Shown: positions 1-5,591 of the stretch, piece after piece
Layout of the letters: the number at the start of each line of letters is the position of its first letter
Numbering within the stretch: position 1 is the stretch's first letter
Assembly: GCA_947626465.1 (NCBI GenBank)
Contig: CANQSI010000054.1
Span: 1-6,360 of the forward strand
DNA from: an uncultured Atopobiaceae bacterium
GTDB taxonomy: Bacteria; Actinomycetota; Coriobacteriia; Coriobacteriales; Atopobiaceae
Direction: 5' to 3'
DNA length: 6,360 nt
The notes under the pieces: generated by a model
Told to the model about the DNA's origin: nothing
Seen by the model: only the letters and a program-made list of their open reading frames with translations
Database searches by the model: none
Position numbers and translations under genes: made by a program

Positions 1-99
1 CCGCTCGTCACGCGCGTGCTCGCACGCCACGGTGGCGGCCCCTTGGAGCCGGTGGATGCGGGCTTGCCCGACAGCGAGGACGAGCTCGACATCTCGTAG
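1..99 (+). CDS. C-terminal end of an unidentified plus-strand protein (5' end outside window)
   Basis: An open frame runs from the first base to a TAG at 97-99 and gives 32 residues. The last part is acidic and ends DSEDELDIS. Nearly every codon ends in G or C, as in the neighbouring genes, and the composition looks like a natural protein tail. It is convergent with lgt: the two stop codons are 3 bases apart, so there is no room for a terminator between them. The fragment carries no recognisable motif, so I give no function. The main alternative is a minus-strand gene starting at the ATG at 92-90, which would follow lgt closely. That frame also has high third-position GC, but it opens with a low-complexity serine run and has no ribosome binding site, so I prefer the plus strand. 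Sequence to the left of the window would settle it. Confidence 0.5.
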   Translation, partial: PLVTRVLARHGGGPLEPVDAGLPDSEDELDIS

Positions 100-102
100 C
101 GG

Positions 103-939
103 CTACGCGCGGTTGACGGGCACCTCGTAGTGGCCTACCTGCGGACGCTGCGTGGAGAAGCTCCACACGAGGAGCCCCACGCCGAGCAGGATGAGCGGAA
201 GCGAGAGCACCTGGCCCATGGTGATGGGGCCGATGAGGTAGCCGAGCTGCGCGTCGGGCACGCGCACGAACTCGACGAGGATGCGGAAGATGCCGTAGAG
301 CACGAGGAAGAGGCCGGTGTAAAAGCCCTGGGGAAGCGGTGGGCGCCTCCTCGCGAGGAAGTAGAGCACGCAGAAGAGCACGAGCCCCTCGAGGAGCGCC
401 TCGTAGAGCTGGCTCGGATGGCGCGGGAGCGGGCCGCCCGTCTCGAAGACCACGCCCCAGGGAAGGTCCGTGACCTTGCCCCAGAGCTCGCCGTTCACGA
501 AGTTCGCGAGCCTTCCGAAGAAGAGCCCGATGGGGGTCACCGTGAAGCCGAGGTCGCAGATGGTGAGGATAGAGATCTTGAGCGAGCGGCACACGATCGA
601 GCCGCCGATGAAGGCCCCGAGCAAGCCGCCGTGGATGGACATGCCCCCCTGGTTCAGCATGAAGATCGCGAGCGGGTTTTCCCAGTAGTAGCCCGCGCCG
701 TAGAAGAGCACGTAGCCGAGGCGTCCGCCGAGGATGCCGCCGAAGGCGATGCCCACGACGATCGAGAGGAGCTCGTCGAAGCCCACGTCGAGACGCCAGC
801 GCTTCATGAGCGACCACATCACCACGGCGCCGAGCGCAAATCCCGCGAGGTAGGCGAGGCCGTACCAGCGCACCGTGAGCGGCCCGAGCGTGAAGGCCAC
901 CGGGTCGAGCATGTGGTAGATGTCGTTCAGCGAGGGCAT
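103..939 (-). CDS. lgt: Phosphatidylglycerol-prolipoprotein diacylglyceryl transferase (Lgt)
   Basis: Lgt moves a diacylglyceryl group from phosphatidylglycerol to the lipobox cysteine of prolipoproteins, the first step of lipoprotein maturation, in the cytoplasmic membrane. The 278-residue protein is hydrophobic along most of its length, as expected for a multi-pass protein of about seven segments, and its length is normal for the family. The Lgt signature GRLANFVNGELWG is at residues 142-154. Other conserved positions are Tyr26 (RWYGLAY), His103 (SIHGGLLGA), the HPSQLYEAL segment at 174-182, and Arg219/Glu223 (FRILVEFVR). Tyr26, His103, Arg143, Asn146, Glu151 and Gly154 fall at the numbers I recall for the essential or conserved residues of the E. 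coli enzyme, which supports the chosen ATG. That ATG lies 3 bases after the dcd stop. Only a weak GGGA precedes it, so translation is probably coupled to dcd. The product identity is secure. Confidence 0.97.
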   Translation of the reverse strand: MPSLNDIYHMLDPVAFTLGPLTVRWYGLAYLAGFALGAVVMWSLMKRWRLDVGFDELLSIVVGIAFGGILGGRLGYVLFYGAGYYWENPLAIFMLNQGGMSIHGGLLGAFIGGSIVCRSLKISILTICDLGFTVTPIGLFFGRLANFVNGELWGKVTDLPWGVVFETGGPLPRHPSQLYEALLEGLVLFCVLYFLARRRPPLPQGFYTGLFLVLYGIFRILVEFVRVPDAQLGYLIGPITMGQVLSLPLILLGVGLLVWSFSTQRPQVGHYEVPVNRA

Positions 940-942
940 GGG

Positions 943-1500
943 CTAATCCCGAAGGGCCGAGGAGGGGGTGGCGCCGCGCTGGCCCTGGTAGTGCGAGCCG
1001 AGGCCGGAGGAGCCGTAGGGGCGCTCCACCGGGCTCGACATGCGCTCGAAGGAGAGCTGGCCGATGCGCATGCCCGGCCAGAGCATGATGGGGAGCGTGG
1101 CCACGTTGGAAAGCTCGAGCGTGAGCTCGCCGTCCCAGCCCGGGTCCACGTAGCCGGCGGTGGAGTGGATCATGAGCCCGAGGCGCCCGAGCGTGGACTT
1201 TCCCTCGAGCTTTCCGAGCACGTCATCGGGAAGCGCCACGCGCTCGAGCGTGGTGCCGAGTGCGAACTGCCCGGGATGCAGCACGAACGCCTCGCCCTCG
1301 GGCACGTTGATGGTTTCCGTGAGGTCGGGCTGGGCGTTGCGCGGATCGATGTAGGTGTGGCGCGAGTTGATGAAGATGCGGAAGTTCGAGCCCAGCCGCA
1401 CATCCACCGACGCCGGTTGGACGTCGGCGATGTCGAGGGGCTCGATGACGATTCGGCCGTTCTCGAGCTCGGCCTTTATGTCGCGATCGGAGAGGACCAT
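943..1500 (-). CDS. dcd: dCTP deaminase, probably bifunctional dCTP deaminase/dUTP diphosphatase
   Basis: This is a cytosolic enzyme of pyrimidine deoxynucleotide supply that deaminates dCTP. In the bifunctional subgroup it also hydrolyses the dUTP formed, giving dUMP for thymidylate synthesis. The 185-residue protein starts MVLSDRDIKAELENGRI and closely resembles my memory of the Mycobacterium tuberculosis enzyme. Landmarks are VQPASVDVRLG (27-37), FVLHPGQFALG (72-82), GKSTLGRLGL (100-109), STAGYVDPG (113-121), TLELSN with the likely catalytic Glu129 (127-132), WPGMRIGQL (141-149) and the nucleotide-closing tail YQGQRGATPS (171-180). The TAG-x-x-D form, where E. coli has TAH, favours the bifunctional type; that part is inference. 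The ATG lies 2 bases after the nfu stop. A GTG one codon upstream (1503-1501) overlaps that stop by one base and is a possible start. No Shine-Dalgarno is visible, so translational coupling to nfu is likely. Confidence 0.95.
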   Translation of the reverse strand: MVLSDRDIKAELENGRIVIEPLDIADVQPASVDVRLGSNFRIFINSRHTYIDPRNAQPDLTETINVPEGEAFVLHPGQFALGTTLERVALPDDVLGKLEGKSTLGRLGLMIHSTAGYVDPGWDGELTLELSNVATLPIMLWPGMRIGQLSFERMSSPVERPYGSSGLGSHYQGQRGATPSSALRD

Positions 1501-1502
1501 CA

Positions 1503-1733
1503 CTAGACGGCGCGCACGGCCGTGACGCCGGGCACATGCTCCTTGAGCACGCGCTCGATGCCCATGGAAAGCGTCATCTGGCTCATGGGGCATCCCGCGC
1601 AGGCGCCGGTGAGCTCGAGGGACACCACGCCATCCTCATCGACGCCCACGAGCTGCACGTCGCCGCCGTCGGCCTCGAGATTGGGACGCACCACGTCGAG
1701 CACCTTGGTGAGGAGGATTTCGTCAACGGCCAT
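1503..1733 (-). CDS. Stand-alone Nfu/NifU C-terminal domain Fe-S scaffold or carrier
   Basis: This 76-residue protein is a single NifU-like domain of the kind that accepts or carries a 4Fe-4S cluster, usually as a dimer, and passes it to target enzymes in the cytosol. The family pattern is clear: an N-terminal helix leading to RPNLEADGGDVQLV (16-29), a beta hairpin VVSLELTGAC, and the cluster-binding Cys45-x-x-Cys48 in GACAGCPMSQMTL (43-55). The ATG at 1733 is chosen because AAAGGA lies 6 bases upstream and because the domain begins there. A TTG at 1784 would add 17 unlikely residues. A 72-base gap separates it from the upstream U32 gene, the largest gap inside the array after the one before tyrS, and dcd follows after 2 bases. 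The neighbouring U32 protein belongs to a family of Fe-S proteins, so it is a possible client. This is Nfu-type, not full-length NifU: the IscU-like domain is absent. Confidence 0.93.
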   Translation of the reverse strand: MAVDEILLTKVLDVVRPNLEADGGDVQLVGVDEDGVVSLELTGACAGCPMSQMTLSMGIERVLKEHVPGVTAVRAV

Positions 1734-1739
1734 GGCCGA

Positions 1740-1745
1740 TCCTTT
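1740..1745 (-). promoter_or_regulatory. Ribosome binding site of the nfu gene
   Basis: AAAGGA on the minus strand lies 6 bases before the ATG at 1733. It decides that start over the upstream TTG at 1784. It is one of only two clear Shine-Dalgarno sequences in the array, which suggests that nfu begins a translational block of its own (nfu-dcd-lgt). I see no convincing terminator or promoter in the rest of the 1734-1805 gap; a TTGTTA/TGAAAC pair with a 16-base spacer is too weak to call. Confidence 0.7.
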
Positions 1746-1805
1746 CGCTGGTGGAAGTTTCAAGCTGCGCGCCCATGGTAACAACTCGCCGGGCCTCCGC
1801 GCCGC

Positions 1806-4295
1806 TCAGCCCACCGGCTCCAGAAAGTGTCCCAAGGTGGCGCGCTCTCCGACGCGCGGGAGCGCGCGCCCCATGCGGATCGCCTCGAGCGCACCCTGCA
1901 CGCGCGAAATCGCGTCCACCGCCTGCCTTGGATTCATCAGCGTGGCGTCGATGAGGAGCCGCTTGACGCCCGCGGCGAGCACCTCGGAAAGCCGGGGCAC
2001 GAGATCGAGCGGCGCATCCCAGAAGATGCGCGAGCGGCCGTCGGTGCCCTGGCGCACGGGAAGGAACCGCCCATCGATGTTTTCCAGCGTGGGCGCGCTG
2101 GCTCGCACCGTGCAGCGTTCGCACTCGCCCGCACACTCCCCTGCCACCTGCAGCACGCAGTGCTGCGTCGTCATCGCGCGAAGGGCGCCGGCCACCTTGA
2201 GCCCCACCGGCACCGGGCTCACGCGCGCGATGCGGGCGAGCTCGAGGGACGCAAGCTCGAAGGAAAGCCATACGCCGGTGGCCCCGCGCTGGGCGAGCGC
2301 CTCCACGCACGCGGCGTTGAAGATCGGAAGATCCGTGCCCGCTTCGAACGCGGCTCCCCGCGAGGAGGCGCGCTCGAGGGCGGAGAAGGTGGAGACCACG
2401 CAGGGCTCGCCCGGCAGGATGAGTCGATCCTGCTCCGCGGCGTCGCGGGCTCGCGAGATCTCGGTGAGCCAAGGGATGAAGCCCTCGGCGCGTGCCGTGC
2501 CCGCATCGCAAAGGGATTGCGCGAGGTAGACCCGCTTCGTGCCGGCATCCCTCGCCGCCCTCGCCACCTCGAGGGAGGGCGCGAGGCAGCAGATCTCCGC
2601 CTCCTCGGGCGCCATGGGGCTCGTCGCGCGGGGCTCCCGGGAGACGAGCGGAGGAAGCGGAGCCTCGGCCGCCGCCTCGATCCTCTTTCCGCGATCGCGC
2701 ACGGGCGCAAGGAGCGCGTTCCCGAGCGCCTCCGCCGCCTCGGCCCGGAGGTGGTGGAGCGCGGAAAAGCCGAGGCCCGCGCCCTCGGAGAGGTCGACTT
2801 CCACCCGGCGCGCCTCGAAGGGGCTTCCCCCGAAGCGCGCGAGATGGCGCACCACGTCACGTTCCTCGAGGGGCTTCGTGCGAGCTGGCTCCACCACCTC
2901 GCCGCCCACCTCGACCACAACGTGGCTTCCATAGGCGGCGCGTTCCTCCGGCGTGCGAGCGGGCGTGCTCAGCCGGAGCCGAAGCGCCTCCCCCACGTGG
3001 ATCCGCGTCGAAAGGTCCACGGGACGCAGGCGCGGGGAGCGCGCCTTGCCGAGGGTGCGCGAGGCCTTGATGGTGGCCTCCTCGCGAAGGGCGCGGACCG
3101 ACACGCCGACCGGCATCGTCCGCTTGAGCTCCATCTCGAGGAGCTCCCCCGGCCCGGCGCTTCGAGGCGAAGGCGCGGCGAGGAAGCGATCCGGCGCCTC
3201 CTCGGGACGAAACTCGAGGAGATCGCCCTCGCCGACGCGCTTCGCGAGCTCCACGACGACGCGATTGCCGCGGCTCTTCGCCACCTCGCCCACAAGGGCG
3301 CCCCTGTTGTTGGAGCGCTCGTAGCTCATCATCTCGTTTCCCGAGCGTCCATGGAGGTAGCTCGAGGTGAAGCTCCTGTTGAAGGCGCGCGAGAGCTTTT
3401 CGCGTGCTGCGTGGCGCGAGTCCCCGTCGAGCTCCAGCGCGCCGGCGGGATCCACGCGCACCGCGTCGAGCGCCTCACGCCATGCCCCCACGACGGCGAG
3501 CACGTAGTCCGGCGCCTTCATGCGCCCCTCGATCTTCAGCGCCGCCACGCCCGCGTCCACGAGCTCGGCGAGCTCGTCGACCGCGCAGAGGTCCTTGGGG
3601 CAGAGCGCTCGGCTCTCCTCGCCGGCAAGGGGCGTGCCATCTCCTGCGACGAGGCGATGCGGAAGGCGGCACGGCTGGGCGCAGAGGCCGCGGTTCGCCG
3701 AGCGCGCGCCGCGCGCCGCGCTCATGCGGCAAAGCCCGGAATAGGCCATGCAGAGCGCGCCGTGGCAAAAGACCTCGCACTCCATGCCGAGCTCCCGGCC
3801 CGCGGCGCACACCTCGCGGATCTCGGCGAGCGAGAGCTCGCGCGAGAGCGTCACGCGGCTCGCCCCGAGCTCCGCGCAGAGGCGAAGGCCCGCCACATCG
3901 CCCACGTTCGCCTGCGTGGAGACGTGGAGCTCGAGCTCGGGTGCGCGCTTCGCGAGGAGGCTCATGAGCCCGAGGTCGGCCACGATGAGGGCATCCGCGC
4001 CAAGGGCCGCCGCGCGCACCGCGAGCGCGCACGCATCCTCGAGCTCGGCGTCCTTCACCGAGATGTTTTCCGTGAGGTAGACCCGCGAGCCCGCGAGATG
4101 GGCGAGCTCGCAGGCTTCGGCAAAGGATTCCTCGGTGAAGTTGTCCGCCCCGCGGCGCGCGTTCAGCTCAGAGAGCCCGCAGTAGATGGCATCGGCTCCC
4201 GCCGCAAGGGCGCAGCGGAAGGCCGCGGGGCTTCCCGCGGGGGCGAGAAGCTCGGGCAATGCGCGCACCGTCTGGTTCAGTGGATCGCGGGGCAT
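1806..4295 (-). CDS. Long U32-family protein with DUF3656, RlhA-like (probable RNA hydroxylation)
   Basis: U32 proteins were first annotated as peptidases or collagenases. Characterised members (RlhA, TrhP, UbiU/UbiV) are Fe-S proteins needed for hydroxylation of 23S rRNA, tRNA or the ubiquinone ring. This 829-residue protein has the N-terminal U32 barrel (about 14-270): ELLAPAGS (15-22), LHVSTQAN (123-130), the U32 signature from Glu174 to Ser192 including HGALC and GLC, NRGLCAQPCR (201-210), LCPKDLC (231-237) and KIEGRMK (254-260). Cys182, Cys189, Cys205 or Cys209, and Cys232 or Cys237 are candidate 4Fe-4S ligands. AFNRSFTSSYLHG (304-316) follows, then DUF3656 at about 420-530. The C-terminal part (about 565-829) resembles a second barrel half and holds Cys713, Cys721, Cys725 and Cys728. 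U32 plus DUF3656 is the RlhA architecture, but E. coli RlhA is shorter (about 650), so the substrate is uncertain. The ATG is 3 bases after the tyrS stop with no good ribosome binding site, which suggests coupling. Confidence 0.88.
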   Translation of the reverse strand: MPRDPLNQTVRALPELLAPAGSPAAFRCALAAGADAIYCGLSELNARRGADNFTEESFAEACELAHLAGSRVYLTENISVKDAELEDACALAVRAAALGADALIVADLGLMSLLAKRAPELELHVSTQANVGDVAGLRLCAELGASRVTLSRELSLAEIREVCAAGRELGMECEVFCHGALCMAYSGLCRMSAARGARSANRGLCAQPCRLPHRLVAGDGTPLAGEESRALCPKDLCAVDELAELVDAGVAALKIEGRMKAPDYVLAVVGAWREALDAVRVDPAGALELDGDSRHAAREKLSRAFNRSFTSSYLHGRSGNEMMSYERSNNRGALVGEVAKSRGNRVVVELAKRVGEGDLLEFRPEEAPDRFLAAPSPRSAGPGELLEMELKRTMPVGVSVRALREEATIKASRTLGKARSPRLRPVDLSTRIHVGEALRLRLSTPARTPEERAAYGSHVVVEVGGEVVEPARTKPLEERDVVRHLARFGGSPFEARRVEVDLSEGAGLGFSALHHLRAEAAEALGNALLAPVRDRGKRIEAAAEAPLPPLVSREPRATSPMAPEEAEICCLAPSLEVARAARDAGTKRVYLAQSLCDAGTARAEGFIPWLTEISRARDAAEQDRLILPGEPCVVSTFSALERASSRGAAFEAGTDLPIFNAACVEALAQRGATGVWLSFELASLELARIARVSPVPVGLKVAGALRAMTTQHCVLQVAGECAGECERCTVRASAPTLENIDGRFLPVRQGTDGRSRIFWDAPLDLVPRLSEVLAAGVKRLLIDATLMNPRQAVDAISRVQGALEAIRMGRALPRVGERATLGHFLEPVG

Positions 4296-4298
4296 GCC

Positions 4299-5516
4299 CT
4301 ACGCGCGGGCGATGCGCGCGGCCTTGCGCTTGCCCACGCGCAGGATGTGGCCCTCGAGCGCCTCCGGCGCCACGGTGTAGGCCTTCGGCTGGAGCACCTC
4401 GTCGTCGATGCGCACGCCACCGCCGTCGATCAAGCGACGCCCCTCGCCCGCGGAGGGCGCGAGCCCCGCCTCCTTCAGCACGCGCGGCACGTAGACGTTG
4501 CCGTCGTCTCCCACGGAGAGGTCCAGGGCCACCTCGTCCACGTCCTCGGAGAGCTTGTGCTCCTTGAACACGCGGTCGAAGGCGCGCTCGGCTTCCTCTC
4601 CCGCGCCTTCGCCATGGTAGAGGTCGCAGATGTTCTTCGCGAGCTCGCGTTTGGAGGCATACGGATCGGCGGTGCCCGCCGCAAACGCCGCGTCGATGGC
4701 GTCCATCTCGTCGATGCTCGCCGTGGAGGCGAGGCGCCAGTACGTGGGCACGAGCTCGTCGGGGATGGACATGATCTTTCCGAACATGTCCTTCGGAGAA
4801 TCCGTGAGGCCCACGTAGTTGCCATAGCTCTTCGACATCTTGAGGTGGCCGTCCGTGCCCACGAGCAGCGGCATCGTGAGCGCCACCTGCGGCTCCATAC
4901 CGCGCTTCTCCATGAGCTCGCGCCCTGCGAGCAGGTTGAAGAGCTGGTCGCGGCCACCCATCTCCACGTCGGCGTTGATGACGACGGAGTCGTAGGCCTG
5001 CATCACGGGATACAGGAACTCGTGGAGCGCGATGGGGGTCTGGCTCTTGTAGCGTTTCGAGAAGTCGTCGCGCTCGAGGATGCGCGCGACGGTGAAGTTC
5101 GAGCAGAGCTCGAGGAGCGCCTTGAGGTCGAGCGGCACGAGCCAGTCGCCGTTGAAGACGACCTCGGTCTTCTCGGGGTCGAGGATCTTCATGGCCTGCT
5201 CGACGTAGGTCTGCGCGTTCGCCTCGATTTCCTCGCTCGTAAGCTGCGGGCGCGTGGAGTTCTTGCCGGAGGGGTCGCCGATGAGGGCGGTGCCGTTGCC
5301 GATGATGAGGGTCACGTGGTGGCCGAGGTCTTGGAACTGGCGCATCTTGCGCAGCGGCACGGCATGGCCGAGGTGGAGGTCGGGGCTCGTGGGATCCACG
5401 CCCATCTTGATGTTCAGGGGCACGCCACGCTCGAGCTTCTCGCGAAGTGCCTTCTCGGGGATCACGTCCTCGGCGCCCGAGGAGATGACGCGCATCTGTT
5501 CATCAACGGAGCGCAT
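4299..5516 (-). CDS. tyrS: Tyrosyl-tRNA synthetase
   Basis: This class I aminoacyl-tRNA synthetase charges tRNA-Tyr in the cytosol and is essential unless a second copy exists. The 405-residue protein has the ATP-binding HIGH motif as HLGH (48-51, in PTSPDLHLGHAVPLRK), IIGNGTALIGDPSG (71-84), a tyrosine-pocket segment YPVMQAYD (169-176), GGRDQLFNL (187-195) and an intact KMSKS loop (226-230). A C-terminal S4 RNA-binding domain lies at about 340-400. The RKMRQFQDLGH segment resembles the TyrZ-like subgroup more than E. coli TyrS. The ATG at 5516 is preferred because AGGAAG lies 8 bases upstream; a GTG at 5525 would add three residues and overlap that site. The 61-base upstream gap is too short for a T-box leader, so tyrosine-starvation control of that kind is not present here. 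The U32 gene follows after 3 bases. Confidence 0.97.
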   Translation of the reverse strand: MRSVDEQMRVISSGAEDVIPEKALREKLERGVPLNIKMGVDPTSPDLHLGHAVPLRKMRQFQDLGHHVTLIIGNGTALIGDPSGKNSTRPQLTSEEIEANAQTYVEQAMKILDPEKTEVVFNGDWLVPLDLKALLELCSNFTVARILERDDFSKRYKSQTPIALHEFLYPVMQAYDSVVINADVEMGGRDQLFNLLAGRELMEKRGMEPQVALTMPLLVGTDGHLKMSKSYGNYVGLTDSPKDMFGKIMSIPDELVPTYWRLASTASIDEMDAIDAAFAAGTADPYASKRELAKNICDLYHGEGAGEEAERAFDRVFKEHKLSEDVDEVALDLSVGDDGNVYVPRVLKEAGLAPSAGEGRRLIDGGGVRIDDEVLQPKAYTVAPEALEGHILRVGKRKAARIARA

Positions 5517-5524
5517 GGGCTTCA

Positions 5525-5530
5525 CTTCCT
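5525..5530 (-). promoter_or_regulatory. Ribosome binding site of tyrS
   Basis: AGGAAG on the minus strand is 8 bases before the ATG at 5516. It supports that start and argues against the in-frame GTG at 5525, whose first base is the last base of this site. Confidence 0.65.
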
Positions 5531-5552
5531 ACCTCTCGCGAGCAGGGTTTTT

Positions 5553-5578
5553 GCGCGCATCATCATAGGCGAGCGCGC
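5553..5578. repeat. Short inverted repeat in the glucosaminidase-tyrS gap
   Basis: Two GCGCGC arms (5553-5558 and 5573-5578) are separated by 14 bases that contain the candidate -10 box. The arms could pair, but on the minus strand the hairpin is followed by AAAAA rather than T residues, so it is not an intrinsic terminator for the glucosaminidase gene. GCGCGC is common by chance in DNA of this composition. An operator role is possible but unsupported. Confidence 0.25.
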
Positions 5579-5591
5579 TATGCGAGGTCGT
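5562..5591 (-). promoter_or_regulatory. Candidate sigma-70-type promoter for tyrS
   Basis: On the minus strand a near-consensus -10 box TATGAT (5567-5562) lies 18 bases downstream of ACGACC (5591-5586), which keeps only the GAC core of a -35 box. Transcription would start near 5555, about 40 bases before the tyrS ATG. The -35 box falls inside the last codons of the glucosaminidase gene. The -10 match stands out in such GC-rich DNA, but the -35 match is poor, so this is a suggestion only. Confidence 0.35.

Noticed and set aside
130..1506. A plus-strand open frame of 458 codons opposite lgt and dcd
   Set aside because: It has the same biased composition (His, Glu, Ala, Arg), lies opposite two well-identified genes and has no domain signal.
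1501..1593. An extended dcd start up to position 1593, giving 31 extra residues
   Set aside because: The extension overlaps the nfu coding sequence in another frame, is Arg/His/Ala-rich, and the family begins at MVLSDRD, matching the ATG at 1500.
5532..5552. A short plus-strand hairpin followed by TTTTT, considered as a terminator
   Set aside because: The stem is about five pairs with a bulge and a four-base loop, and no plus-strand gene ends there. It lies in the untranslated leader of tyrS on the other strand.
5522..5566. A 14-codon reading frame MMMRAKTLLARGRK just before tyrS, considered as a leader peptide
   Set aside because: It contains no Tyr codons, as a tyrosine attenuator would need, has no ribosome binding site, and its first ATG codons overlap the candidate -10 box, so a transcript from that promoter would not contain them.
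5517..5577. T-box riboswitch upstream of tyrS
   Set aside because: The gap is only 61 bases and holds neither the conserved T-box sequence nor a terminator-antiterminator pair.
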